From NCBI RefSeq assembly GCF_019747315.1, contig NZ_JAIEQY010000090.1, positions 1 to 40,159 of the forward strand: 40,159 nucleotides of DNA. Reading direction: 5' to 3'. Of the stretch, positions 31,083 to 40,147 are shown piece by piece (within the stretch, counting starts at the first letter, position 1; each line of letters begins with the position of its first letter). Source of the DNA: Roseococcus sp. (GTDB lineage Bacteria > Pseudomonadota > Alphaproteobacteria > Acetobacterales > Acetobacteraceae). The translations under genes and the position numbers were made by a program. The notes below the pieces were generated by a model, which was not told the origin of the DNA, did no database searches, and was given only the letters and a program-made list of their open reading frames with translations.

Positions 31083-31841
31083 TCAGGCAAGGCCACCATC
31101 CACGGGGATGATGACACCGTTCACGAAACTCGCGAGGTCCGACGCGAGGAAGGCGATGACGTTGGCAATATCCTCCGCCGTGCCGAGCCGGCGCAGGCCA
31201 ATGCGCCCAAGCATGGCCTGCTGCCCGGCCTCCCCATAATTCGCCCATTGCCGGTCGCGCGCGGGGTTGGTGCGCACGAGGCCGGGCGCCACGCCGTTCA
31301 CCGTGATGCCGTAGGGGCCGAGATCCGAGGCAAGCTGCCGCGTCAGCCCGTTCACCGCGTGCTTGGCCGCCGTATAGGCCTGCACGCCATGCAGCGAGGC
31401 GTGCGAGCCGGCGCGGGAGCTGACGCTGATGATGCGCCCCTTTCCGGCCCGCTTCATGCCCGGCACGACGGCGCGGCAAAGGGTGAAGACGGCATCGAGG
31501 TTCACGCTCGTGATGGCGTCCCATTCGGCGTCGGTGATGTCCTCGATGTTGCGCGGCATCTGGCCTAGCGAGCCGCCTGCGTTATTGACGAGGATGTCGA
31601 CGGCTTGGCCGGCTTCGCGTTCCACCGTCGCCATCCAGCCCGCCGCCGCGGCGCGGTCGGTCAGCTCTGCGACCTGGGTGGTGACGCCGGGGAGGGCAGC
31701 GATAGCGGCCAATCCCTCTGCCGAACGATCGGTCGCGTGGACATGCGCGCCGAGCGCCGAGAACAGCCGCGTGATGGCGCCGCCGATGCCACCAGCGGCG
31801 CCGGTCACCGCAACCACCTTGCCCTGAAGCTCGAGATCCAT
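31083..31841 (-). CDS. Short-chain dehydrogenase/reductase (SDR)
   Basis: This 252-residue classical SDR has TGAAGGIG (about 12-19), Asp after beta-2 in 'HATDRSAE' (NAD preference), 'NNAGGSLGQMP', 'ISVSSRAGSHASLHGVQ' with the catalytic Ser, YTAAK as YxxxK (about 152-156), 'NGVAPGLVRTNPA' and the terminal 'NGVIIPVDGGLA'. I chose ATG 31841. The frame is open upstream but without similarity. It is followed by the Bug-protein gene and preceded, after 163 bp, by the amidohydrolase in the same direction. Substrate not assigned. Confidence 0.9.
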   Translation of the reverse strand: MDLELQGKVVAVTGAAGGIGGAITRLFSALGAHVHATDRSAEGLAAIAALPGVTTQVAELTDRAAAAGWMATVEREAGQAVDILVNNAGGSLGQMPRNIEDITDAEWDAITSVNLDAVFTLCRAVVPGMKRAGKGRIISVSSRAGSHASLHGVQAYTAAKHAVNGLTRQLASDLGPYGITVNGVAPGLVRTNPARDRQWANYGEAGQQAMLGRIGLRRLGTAEDIANVIAFLASDLASFVNGVIIPVDGGLA

Positions 31842-32004
31842 CAGCGCCTGCCTCTCACCCGGATAGGCAGCATGGCAGGTTTTCCGTCCGATGCCGCAAA
31901 TGAATGAGCCATCAACACATCGCGGCGGTGCCTCCACGCAAGCGGCTGACCTGCCACGTCGCGGCCTGATCCTGAAACTTGCCATTCCGTGCCAGGGTGC
32001 CACC

Positions 32005-33435
32005 TCACCCTCGGCGGGTCCGCCAGATATCGGTCGGTGTCTCGAAGGCCGCAGCGGTGCCGCTGCGGGCGATGGCGAGTTCCGCTTCGTGTGCGGCATC
32101 GCTCAGCATGCGGCGCCAGTCGAGGCCAAGGATTTCGCCTGATTCAACGCGCAGCACGCCGTCAACCACCACATCCGTCACGTCCCCACCGCTGGCGTGG
32201 CACACGGCGCGATGCAACGGCATCTGGGCGGGCATGAGGTGTGGCTTGCAGAGATCGACCGTGACCAGATCGGCACGCTTTCCCGCCTCGATGGACCCCA
32301 GCTCATCAGCCAGGTTCAGCCCTCTTGCAGCCTCGATCGTACAGAGCTCCAGCGCCTTGCCGGGCGGCAGGACCTGCTGGTCGCGCAGCGCGGTTCGGTG
32401 GTAGTGCATGCAAAGCCACATATTGCGGAAAGGATCGGTGGAGCGGTCAGGGCCCGGCCCATCGCTTCCCAGCATCACGCGAATGCCTGCATCGATCAGT
32501 TCGGGTACGGGGCAGCGGCCGAACATGGAGAGATTGGCGGCAGGGTTATGGACCACGGCCGTGTCTGTCTGGCGCAACAGGGCCACCTCATCGGAGGTCG
32601 GATCAATGCAGTGCGAGAGCCAGGCATCCGGGCCGAGCGCGCCTGTCTCGGCCTGGAGCCGCTCGATGGAGCCTTTGCGGTGCCCATCCTGATGCCACAT
32701 CACTCCGCGCCGGCGTGAGAGGTCCCGCATGCGGCGTGTCGCCGCGAACAGCGCCGGCGCCTGGGAGGGATCGGCCTGGGCGTGATGCACGGGCGAGAGC
32801 AAGGCGATGCGGAAGCGCCCCTCCTCCGGCCTATGCGCGGCCTCGATGACCGCCTCGCAGGTTTCGAGGAACGCTTCGAAGGGAAATTCGGAGCGGCGGG
32901 CGACACCCTGGGACCAACTGGACAGAGCCACCGGGAAGGGTGGGCGCGGATGCCCCAGCACAAGGATTTCGCGGACACCGATCTCACGCACCGCCTCAAG
33001 ATGGGCCGCCGCGAAGCTCGCATCATCCCCGCGCATGATCGAGTCCCCGCCGCCCAGAAGGACCACGGCCGTGGTCACGCCAAAGCGAAGGCGCTCCAGG
33101 GCGGAAAGCGCGGCGGAAGCGCGCCAGAAGTCAGCGCTCGAACCATGCCCGTAGATCTGCGCCACAGCGGCGGACCACGCCGCATTGTTGCCGCTGCCGA
33201 CGGTCTTGGTCAGCGCGTGCCCCGCATGGGTATGCGCGTCAATCAGCCCCGGCAGCACCACCTTGCCGCGCGCATCCAGCCGTCGCCGCGCCGCGGGAAA
33301 CTCGCGCACCATTGGCCCTGTCTCGCCCACGGCGAGAAAGCGCCCACCGCTGATCGCCACGGCACCATCGGCCAGGATGCGGCGCTCCGCATCCATGGTG
33401 ATGACCTGCCCACCGGTGACCAGTAGATCAATCAC
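32005..33435 (-). CDS. Metal-dependent amidohydrolase (chlorohydrolase/deaminase type)
   Basis: This 476-residue amidohydrolase has HxH in 'GLIDAHTHAGHAL' (about residue 67), 'GVMWHQDGHRKGSI' with a His (about 244), 'DAWLSHCIDPTSDE' (about 272) and the catalytic Asp in 'VMLGSDGPGPDRSTDPF' (about 325). The N- and C-terminal sandwich segments ('LVTGGQVITMDAERRI', 'SIEAGKRADLVTVDL') are of the AtzA/TrzN/guanine-deaminase branch. It starts with GTG 33435, overlapping the stop of the upstream binding-protein gene in GTGA. It is a second amidohydrolase unrelated in context to the one at 3993. It probably hydrolyses an amine or ring intermediate of the minus-strand pathway. Confidence 0.88.
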   Translation of the reverse strand: MIDLLVTGGQVITMDAERRILADGAVAISGGRFLAVGETGPMVREFPAARRRLDARGKVVLPGLIDAHTHAGHALTKTVGSGNNAAWSAAVAQIYGHGSSADFWRASAALSALERLRFGVTTAVVLLGGGDSIMRGDDASFAAAHLEAVREIGVREILVLGHPRPPFPVALSSWSQGVARRSEFPFEAFLETCEAVIEAAHRPEEGRFRIALLSPVHHAQADPSQAPALFAATRRMRDLSRRRGVMWHQDGHRKGSIERLQAETGALGPDAWLSHCIDPTSDEVALLRQTDTAVVHNPAANLSMFGRCPVPELIDAGIRVMLGSDGPGPDRSTDPFRNMWLCMHYHRTALRDQQVLPPGKALELCTIEAARGLNLADELGSIEAGKRADLVTVDLCKPHLMPAQMPLHRAVCHASGGDVTDVVVDGVLRVESGEILGLDWRRMLSDAAHEAELAIARSGTAAAFETPTDIWRTRRG

Positions 33436-35006
33436 GCGGCGCGACGCAGCGTGTAGAACAGCGGCATGTGGCGCGGCAGGTCGGTCAGGCCGGCCCGGTA
33501 AGCGGTGGGTTGCTTCCAGCGGCCGGCGGGAACGAAGGGCACATCCTCGAAGGCGAGGCGCTGGAATTCGGGGCCCATTCCCGCGCGCGCGGCCGCGTCC
33601 CCCGTTTCAAACCAACGGTCGCGCAGCGCCTCGATGCGCGGGCTGCTCGGCCAGCCGGACCAGGCGGCGCTGCCATTGCCGCGTAGCGCCAGGTGCCCCG
33701 CCGGGTCCCACATTTCGAGGCCCGGCAGGAAGGTGGTCAGCACGTTCCAGCCGCCCTGCTCGGGCGGCTCGCGCCGGTTGCGGCGCTGCAGCCAATTGCC
33801 GAAGTCCATCGCCACGAAGTCCACATTCATCCCCGCGCGCCGCAGCTGATCCGATGCGACCTCGGCCAGCGTGTTGATGCCAGTGCTGCTGGTGGCCGTC
33901 AGGAAGGTGATGCGCTCGCCCGCATAGCCGGCGGCTTCCAGCCCGCGGCGCGCGGTTGCGGGATCCTGCGGCGGCAGGATGCCCTCCTGGCTGGCCATGG
34001 GGGATTCTGGAACGAAGACCCCGACGCCGTCATTCCACATGTCGCGGTTGGCACCGGCGATGGCCTGCATGAGGCTGGCCTGATCCAGCGCGCGCATGGC
34101 GGCGCGACGTATCGCCGGATTGTTGAAGGGCGGATGCAGGTGGTTGAAGCGGATGATCCCCATGTTTCCCGCCGGGTTGAAATCATCCACCACCACGCGG
34201 CGGTCCCGCCGCAGGGTTGGCAGCAGATCCAGCAGCGGGTCCTCGTACCAGTCGATCTCCCCGGCGCGCAGCGCATTGGCCGCCGTGCCGTGATCCGGCA
34301 GGATCGTCCATTCCAGCCGGTCGAAATGCGCAATCTTCGGACCCGATGTGAATTCCGGCCGGCCTGGCCGCGGGACGTAATCGGCGAAGCGCTCATAGGC
34401 GACGCGCGCACCGGCCACGCGCTCGGCAGCGATGAATCGGAAGGGGCCACTGCCCACAGGTTCAGTCACCTGCCGGCCGGCATCGGTCTGCGCCAAGCGC
34501 TCCGGCATCATGGCCGGCATGAAGGTATTGGCCTTGCCCAGGGCATTGGGCAGCAGCGGGAAGGGGTGCTTCAGGCGAAAGCGGATTTCCCGGTCCGAGG
34601 GCGCGCTCAGTTCCTCCGTGGCTGCCATGAGCGTCTGCCCGAATGCGTCCACCACCGCCCAGCGGCGGATGCTTTGCACACAATCCCGCGCGCGCACCGG
34701 CTCGCCATCATGGAACTTCAGCCCCTCGCGCAGGGTGAGGCGCCAGAGGAGGCCGTCATTCTCGATGACATGTCCCTCGACCATCTGCGGATGCGGGTTG
34801 AGGCGGTTATCCATGCCGTAGAGCGTGTCAAAGACCGCGTTGGAATGGTGCCGCGTGACGAAGGCCGAGGACCAGATCGGATCCAGCACGCTGAGGTCAT
34901 TGTTGGGGCGGAAGCGCAGGATGCGCGCGGCCTGCGCCCGGAGTTGCGGCGCCGGCAGCGCTGCGGCCAGCGCCGCGCCGGCGGTCAGGACATCACGACG
35001 TTTCAT
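33432..35006 (-). CDS. ABC transporter binding protein, peptide/opine type (SBP_bac_5, DppA-like)
   Basis: This 524-residue periplasmic protein has a signal 'MKRRDVLTAGAALAAALPAP' with an Arg-Arg pair. The mature start 'RILRFRPNNDLSVLDPIWSS' is typical of family 5. 'LWRLTLREGLKFHDGEPVRARDC' (about 87-109, quoted in part) is the family hallmark, then 'GSGPFRFIAAERV' (about 185) and 'RRAAMRALDQASLMQAI' (about 300). The ATG overlaps the preceding FAD/GcvT gene by 14 bp. No permease or ATPase genes for this importer occur in the window, so it must use components encoded elsewhere. Family ligands include peptides, opines and glutathione. Confidence 0.92.
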   Translation of the reverse strand: MKRRDVLTAGAALAAALPAPQLRAQAARILRFRPNNDLSVLDPIWSSAFVTRHHSNAVFDTLYGMDNRLNPHPQMVEGHVIENDGLLWRLTLREGLKFHDGEPVRARDCVQSIRRWAVVDAFGQTLMAATEELSAPSDREIRFRLKHPFPLLPNALGKANTFMPAMMPERLAQTDAGRQVTEPVGSGPFRFIAAERVAGARVAYERFADYVPRPGRPEFTSGPKIAHFDRLEWTILPDHGTAANALRAGEIDWYEDPLLDLLPTLRRDRRVVVDDFNPAGNMGIIRFNHLHPPFNNPAIRRAAMRALDQASLMQAIAGANRDMWNDGVGVFVPESPMASQEGILPPQDPATARRGLEAAGYAGERITFLTATSSTGINTLAEVASDQLRRAGMNVDFVAMDFGNWLQRRNRREPPEQGGWNVLTTFLPGLEMWDPAGHLALRGNGSAAWSGWPSSPRIEALRDRWFETGDAAARAGMGPEFQRLAFEDVPFVPAGRWKQPTAYRAGLTDLPRHMPLFYTLRRAA

Positions 35007-37458
35007 GCGGTTCCTCCTTCAGGGCACGCACCCTGGCGCCGGTTGGGTCATAGGGTGGCTTGAGTGTGGCGCGCGCCGCATGGCGTTGGCCCGCGATCTC
35101 GATCTCGAACTGCCCGTCGCGGATGAAATCCAGCGTGACGCCGCCCGCATGGCTCACATAGCCGAGCCCGACCGACCGCCCGAGCGTATGGCCATACATG
35201 GCCGAGGTGATATGGCCGACGCGCATGCCATCCCGCCAGATCGGCTCGTTGTGCAGCAGCAGCGGGGTGGGATCCTCCAGCAGGAAGGTAACGAGGCGGC
35301 GCGTCGGCGCTTGGCCGCGCTGGGGCAGCAGCGCCTCTCGCCCGATGAAGCCCGCCGCCTTGTCCCAGGCGACCGCGAAGCCGAGGCCCGCCTGCAGCGG
35401 CGTATCCTCATCCGTGATGTCATGGCCCCAATGGCGATAGGCCTTCTCGATCCGCAGCGAATTGAGCGCGTGATAGCCGGCGAGGCGCAGGTCATGCGGC
35501 TTTCCGGCCTCCAGCAGCGCCTCGAATACGCCAGCCGCGAATTCGGCGGGCATGTGCAATTCCCAGCCGAGCTCGCCGACATAGGTGATGCGGGTGGCCC
35601 AGACACGCGCATAGGCCAGATCAATCTCGCGCGCCGTGGCAAAGGGGAAACCCGTGTTGGAGAGATCCGCATCTGTCAGGGCCGCGAGCACCTCGCGCGA
35701 TTTCGGACCCATGAGGGAGAGCGTGGCATAGGCCGAACTCGCATCCCATGCGGCCACGCCCTCGGGTAAATGCCGCTTCAGCCAGGCGAAGTCCCGCACC
35801 TGCGTCGCGGCCGCGGTCACGATGCGGTACCGCGTGGCCGTCTCCCGCGTCACCGTCAGGTCGGCTTCGATGCCGCCGCGTTCGTTCAGCCATTGCGTGT
35901 AGATGACGCGGCCCGGCGCCACCGCCACGTCATTGGCGCAGATCCGATTGAGCGCGGCTTCCGCGCCCGCGCCCTCCACGATGAATTGCGCGAAGGAGGT
36001 CTGGTCGAACAGGCCCACCGCCTCCCGCACGGCGCGGTGTTCCTCGGCCGAAGGCGAGAACCAGTTCTGCCGGCCATAGGAGTATTCGTATTCGGCCTTC
36101 ATCCCTGGCGTCGCAAACCAATTCGCGCGCTCCCAGCCGGCGACTTCGCCAAACACCGCGCCTTGCGCCTTCAAGGCATCATGCAGGGGCGAGCGCCGCA
36201 CGCCGCGCGCCGTCTCGGGCTGCCGGAACGGCCAATGCATGGCGTAGAGCAGGCCGAGCGATTCCACCGTGCGGTCCCGCAGGTAGCGCGCATTGCGCTG
36301 GAAGGGCATGGCGCGGCGGAGGTCCACATCCCACAGATCCATGGGCGGGTGGCCATCCACGATCCAATCCGCCAGCACGCGTCCCGCCCCGCCGGCCGAC
36401 TGGATGCCGATGGAGTTGAAGCCCGCCGCGACGAACAGCCCCGGCAATTCCGGCGCTTCGCCCAGCAGATAGCGGTCATCGGGCGTGAAGCTTTCGGGGC
36501 CGTTGAAGAACAGGCGAATGCCGGTCTTCGCCAGCAGCGGGATGCGCTGCATCGCGCGTTCCAGCAGCGGCTCCACATGCTCCATGTCATCGGGCAGGTG
36601 ACCGAAGGCGAAATCCTTCGGCACGCCGCCCATGCCCCAGGGCTTCGCCACCTCCTCGAACCAGCCGACCAGCAGCTTGCCGGGCTCGGGCTTCACATAG
36701 GTGAAGTTGTCGGGGTCGCGCAGCACGGGCAGGTTGGGCGGCAGGTCCGGCATCGCCTCGGTGACGACGTAGAAATGCTCGGCCGCGTGCAGGGGCACCG
36801 TCACGCCGGCCTCGGCCGCCAGTTCGCGCGCCCACATGCCAGCGCAATTGACCACCACATCGGCCGAGATCGGGCCCCGATCGGTCATCACGCCGGTTGC
36901 GCGGCCGTTCTTCTGCAGAATGGAGGTGACGGAAACGCCCTCCTCGATCCGCGCGCCCTTTTGCCGCGCGCCGCGCGCGAGGGCCTGAGTGGTGTCGATC
37001 GGATTCACATAGCCGTCGCCCGGCAGGTGCACCGCGCCGACAATGTCGCGCGCCTCCATCAGGGGCCAGAGCGTCGACGCCTCCGAAGGGCCCAGCACAC
37101 GGACCTCCAGCCCAAAGCAACTGGCCATCGATGCGCCGCGCTTCAACTCTTCGAAGCGCGCCTCGGTGGTGGCCAGCGCCAGCGAGCCGGCCTGCCGATA
37201 GCCGGTGGCCTGGCCCGTCTCCGCCTCCAATTGCTGGTAAAGCCCCGACGTGTATTGCGCGAGCCGGGTGAGGTTTTGCGTCGCGCGCAATTGCCCGACG
37301 AGGCCGGCGGCATGCCAGGTGGTTCCGCTGGTGAGTTGCTTGCGTTCAAGCAGCAATACGTCACTCCAGCCGCGCCGGGTGAGGTGATAGGCCAGGCTGC
37401 ACCCGACAACGCCACCGCCGACGATGACGACGCGCGCATGCTTTGGAAGTTCCGCCAT
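34993..37458 (-). CDS. Dimethylglycine/sarcosine dehydrogenase-like FAD oxidoreductase fused to GcvT domains
   Basis: This 821-residue protein has four parts. An FAD-binding DAO domain covers about 1-390 (GxGxxG in 'VVIVGGGVVGCSLAYHL'). A linker (FAO_M) covers about 390-450. An aminomethyltransferase GCV_T domain covers about 460-720, and its C-terminal barrel about 730-815 ('LRIEKAYRHWGHDITDEDTP' lies before it). The His in 'TSGTTWHAAGLVGQ' (about residue 45) matches the histidine that carries covalent FAD in dimethylglycine dehydrogenase. The expected reaction is oxidative N-demethylation, with transfer of the C1 unit to tetrahydrofolate. Its start directly abuts the stop of the CocE gene (TGAATG). 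The amine substrate is unknown. Confidence 0.9.
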   Translation of the reverse strand: MAELPKHARVVIVGGGVVGCSLAYHLTRRGWSDVLLLERKQLTSGTTWHAAGLVGQLRATQNLTRLAQYTSGLYQQLEAETGQATGYRQAGSLALATTEARFEELKRGASMASCFGLEVRVLGPSEASTLWPLMEARDIVGAVHLPGDGYVNPIDTTQALARGARQKGARIEEGVSVTSILQKNGRATGVMTDRGPISADVVVNCAGMWARELAAEAGVTVPLHAAEHFYVVTEAMPDLPPNLPVLRDPDNFTYVKPEPGKLLVGWFEEVAKPWGMGGVPKDFAFGHLPDDMEHVEPLLERAMQRIPLLAKTGIRLFFNGPESFTPDDRYLLGEAPELPGLFVAAGFNSIGIQSAGGAGRVLADWIVDGHPPMDLWDVDLRRAMPFQRNARYLRDRTVESLGLLYAMHWPFRQPETARGVRRSPLHDALKAQGAVFGEVAGWERANWFATPGMKAEYEYSYGRQNWFSPSAEEHRAVREAVGLFDQTSFAQFIVEGAGAEAALNRICANDVAVAPGRVIYTQWLNERGGIEADLTVTRETATRYRIVTAAATQVRDFAWLKRHLPEGVAAWDASSAYATLSLMGPKSREVLAALTDADLSNTGFPFATAREIDLAYARVWATRITYVGELGWELHMPAEFAAGVFEALLEAGKPHDLRLAGYHALNSLRIEKAYRHWGHDITDEDTPLQAGLGFAVAWDKAAGFIGREALLPQRGQAPTRRLVTFLLEDPTPLLLHNEPIWRDGMRVGHITSAMYGHTLGRSVGLGYVSHAGGVTLDFIRDGQFEIEIAGQRHAARATLKPPYDPTGARVRALKEEPHETS

Positions 37459-39462
37459 TCACAGGTGATCCCGCGGCATGGTCCAGCTCCAGTCCCGGCA
37501 GAACACCTCCGCCTCGCCCTCCAGCGCCCGCAGTCGCATGTGGCAATGCAGGTTCATGGCGTCGCAGGTGAGTTCGGTGTCGATCTCGGTCGCGACGTTC
37601 CAGGTACCGCGGCTGAACTTCCAGCGCAGCGCGATGGCCACGCCGGCCGTGGTGGGGTCGGCCTCCGTGATGCGATATTCCTCGCGCGCGGAAGAGGCGA
37701 CGGTCCAGTCGATATCATCCAGGCGATAGGCGCCGTTCTGTTCCTCGATGACGAGCCGCGTCTCGCCCGTCGCTACATCCCTGGTGATGCGCCGCGCACG
37801 CTTCACCGGCGCGACTTCGCTGCGCGCGGGCGGCGGGTAGCTGCGCGGCGGCCCGAAGGGCTGCCAATCCGGCGGCGTGATCGCCTCGGTCAGCAAGGGC
37901 ATGTGCAGCTTCGTGGCGCCGGTGTGTACCGTGATCGTCACCGGCTCCGGCGAGGGCCAGGCGATGGGCCAGTAGCTGGTGGACAAGGCCAGGCGGATCC
38001 GATGGCCCTTCAGGAAGCGGTAGCCGCGCACATCCAGCTTCAGACGCAGGCGATAGTGCCGGCCCGGCACCAAGGCAACCGGATTCCGCTCATCCTCGAT
38101 CTGCGTGAGGTTGTGCAGGCTGAGCCAGGCGCGGGCCGAGCTGCCATCGGGCTTCACATCGCAGATCCGGGCCACCAGGAAGGCAGCGGGCCGGTCCACC
38201 GAAAGCTCGATCTCCAGCTCCGGCGCGCCGAGGCAATCCACGGCTTCCTCCAGCGGCGCGGTGTCGAAGCAGAGCGCCGCGCCATCATCCGTCCGCTGGT
38301 CGCCTGGAAGCTCGGCGCCCGGGGCATAGGCGAACCAGGGCATGATCTCGCCGGAGGCCAGGCCCAGCGTCTGCGGGGAGAGGTGGCTCAGCGCCGCCTC
38401 GGCCGGCGCGTCATCCACCAGCCGCCCTTGGGTCAGGAACCAGCTACGAAACCCTGGGGCGGCGGGCGGCCAGGCGGGCAGGCCCACCCAGCGGCCCGGC
38501 GTCTGCGGGTAGAATTCCTGCGTGGGCAGGTCCTCCATGATGAAGGCGATGAAGGGCGGGCGGTCATCCTGCGGCGCCTCGCCCCGCAGATACTGGCCGA
38601 ACCAGGCGACCGCATCGCCCAGGAAATCAATGGCCGGGCCCGGCTGCGCCTGATGCGGGTATTTGTGGCACCAGGGGCCGAGGGTCGCGCGCCGCGGCGC
38701 GTCCAGCGCCCCCATGAGATAGGGCAGCGTCTGCGCGTAATTGCTGTCGGCCTGGCCGGAGAACATGCAGAAGGCGGCCGAGATGGCCTTGGGGTCCTTC
38801 AGCTGGTGCTTGTCCCAATGGGCGTCCCGCCGCTGCCGACCCAGGGTGGTGAGCGCATGCGGCGCCATCGTCTCCAGCCGTTGCAACCACATCTCGCGCC
38901 AGGCCTCGCCCACCACGGCGGGGTCGGGTGGGCGGGAGGTGAAGCCGGTGCAGGCCGCCGCCCAGGCGAGGTTTTCGTTGAGGATCACGCCGTTCTTGCG
39001 CGCCATGCCGACATTGAAGCGATCATGGCTGAAGGCGGTGGCCACCACGGCTTCCAGGCCGGGCGGGCGCTGCTCAGCCGCCATCAGCGCGTTGATGCCG
39101 CCCCAGGACAGGCCGATCATGCCCATATGGCCGTCGCACCAGGGCTGCGCCTTCATCCAGGCCAGCACTTCCACCGTGTCGGCATAGGTCTGGTGGGGGT
39201 CGTCAATGCCCTCGCTGTCGCCGGTGCCGCGCATGTCCACGCGCACGCCGCAGAAGCCGGCCTGGGCCAGGAAACCATGGATCCCCCAATCCCGCGTCGC
39301 GGTGTGATCCCGCTTGCGATAGGGGATGATCTCGAGCACGGCCGGCCAGGCGCCTGATCCCTCGGGGAGCCAGAGCGAGGCTGAGAGCCGGACCCCATCC
39401 GTCATGGGCAGCCAGAGATGTGCGGTATGGGCGACGCCGTGCCCGGTTGGAACCACGTCCAT
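37459..39462 (-). CDS. CocE/NonD-family serine hydrolase (X-Pro dipeptidyl-peptidase S15-like)
   Basis: This 667-residue alpha/beta hydrolase has 'VRVDMRGTGDSEG' (oxyanion/acid loop, about 75-90), the nucleophile Ser in 'GLSWGGINA' (about 118), Asp in 'FSGQADSNYAQTLPYL' (about 238) and His in 'LGPWCHKYPH' (about 265), a complete triad in order. From about 400 onward a jelly-roll domain is seen ('LEIELSVDRPAAFLVARICD'). No signal peptide, so it acts in the cytoplasm. Relatives hydrolyse amide or ester bonds in cocaine, glutaryl-7-ACA-like compounds and X-Pro peptides. GGAGGGG precedes the ATG. It heads the operon and may perform the first cleavage. Confidence 0.9.
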   Translation of the reverse strand: MDVVPTGHGVAHTAHLWLPMTDGVRLSASLWLPEGSGAWPAVLEIIPYRKRDHTATRDWGIHGFLAQAGFCGVRVDMRGTGDSEGIDDPHQTYADTVEVLAWMKAQPWCDGHMGMIGLSWGGINALMAAEQRPPGLEAVVATAFSHDRFNVGMARKNGVILNENLAWAAACTGFTSRPPDPAVVGEAWREMWLQRLETMAPHALTTLGRQRRDAHWDKHQLKDPKAISAAFCMFSGQADSNYAQTLPYLMGALDAPRRATLGPWCHKYPHQAQPGPAIDFLGDAVAWFGQYLRGEAPQDDRPPFIAFIMEDLPTQEFYPQTPGRWVGLPAWPPAAPGFRSWFLTQGRLVDDAPAEAALSHLSPQTLGLASGEIMPWFAYAPGAELPGDQRTDDGAALCFDTAPLEEAVDCLGAPELEIELSVDRPAAFLVARICDVKPDGSSARAWLSLHNLTQIEDERNPVALVPGRHYRLRLKLDVRGYRFLKGHRIRLALSTSYWPIAWPSPEPVTITVHTGATKLHMPLLTEAITPPDWQPFGPPRSYPPPARSEVAPVKRARRITRDVATGETRLVIEEQNGAYRLDDIDWTVASSAREEYRITEADPTTAGVAIALRWKFSRGTWNVATEIDTELTCDAMNLHCHMRLRALEGEAEVFCRDWSWTMPRDHL

Positions 39463-39521
39463 GAGAAGCCCCTCCAGGCGGAAACCCTGGGAGCTTAGGG
39501 AGGGAAGATTTGTTCAGGCAA

Positions 39522-39546
39522 GTGAAAAAAATCAAGAGAATTTCAC
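39522..39546. promoter_or_regulatory. Putative operator/promoter of the minus-strand catabolic operon
   Basis: GTGAAA-N13-TTTCAC, a perfect 6-bp inverted repeat in a strongly AT-rich patch, lies in the 106-bp gap between the regulator stop and the CocE start. On the minus strand TTGATT lies inside it and could be a -35 box, but no convincing -10 box follows. It is a natural candidate site for the XRE-cupin regulator encoded next door. Confidence 0.45.
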
Positions 39547-39568
39547 CAAGCCGTGCAGGCCGGCCCCT

Positions 39569-40147
39569 TCAATAGGAGGGGGGTGTGATGACCCAGAGCA
39601 CACGCGTCACGGTGGTGCCGGGATTCTGGCAGCGATGGGTCAGGGTGCTCGGGAAGGAGAAGCTGTCCCCCTCGCGCAATTCGAAGCAGCGCCCATCGAT
39701 CCAGAGGGTGAGCCGGCCGGTCAGCACGAAGCCGGCTTCCGCCCCTTCATGGCTGTAGTCGCCGCTATCGGCGCCAGGCTCGATGGTGCTGACCAGGAGT
39801 TCCAGGGGGCCGGCGAGGTTGGGCGAGGCGAGTTCCTCCCGGATGCCGAGTCCGGTGAAGGTCATGCGGCGCCGGCTTTCGGCGCGTACGATGTATTCGA
39901 CCTCCTCCGGCGGGCGCTCGGGCTGGGCCTGGAAGAACCAGTTGATGTGCACGCCCAGGACGTCGCTGATGGCCTTGAGGGTGCCGATCTGCAGGCGCGA
40001 ACGGTCGCGCTCGATCTGGCTGAGATAGCCGATCGAAACGCCGAGCCGCTGGGCCATGTCGGTCAGGGTCAGCCCTTTCAGCTTGCGCAATTCGCGGATC
40101 TGCCGGCCGATCTGCATGGTCTCGCTGGGAATGGGCTTGTCCGCCAC
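39569..40147 (-). CDS. XRE-family transcriptional regulator with cupin sensor domain
   Basis: This 192-residue protein has an N-terminal helix-turn-helix (about 13-67: 'IRELRKLKGLTLTDMAQRLG', 'SIGYLSQIERDRSRLQIGTL') joined to a C-terminal cupin_2 barrel (about 115-185: 'YSHEGAEAGFVLTGRLTLWI', 'LREGDSFSFPSTLTHRCQNP'). This is the PuuR-like architecture, which senses small metabolites through the cupin. It starts with GTG 40147, with an in-frame stop at 40157-40159. An internal ATG at 40117 is an alternative that would spare the HTH. It is upstream of, and co-directional with, the CocE-DMGDH operon and is the likely repressor of that operon. Confidence 0.92.
   Translation of the reverse strand: MADKPIPSETMQIGRQIRELRKLKGLTLTDMAQRLGVSIGYLSQIERDRSRLQIGTLKAISDVLGVHINWFFQAQPERPPEEVEYIVRAESRRRMTFTGLGIREELASPNLAGPLELLVSTIEPGADSGDYSHEGAEAGFVLTGRLTLWIDGRCFELREGDSFSFPSTLTHRCQNPGTTVTRVLWVITPPSY

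Noticed and set aside
35770-39357. Open frame of 1195 codons on the plus strand
   Set aside because: It is antisense to the DMGDH-like and CocE genes. Its sequence is Arg/His/Gly/Pro-rich with no domain, as expected for the opposite strand of GC-rich codons.
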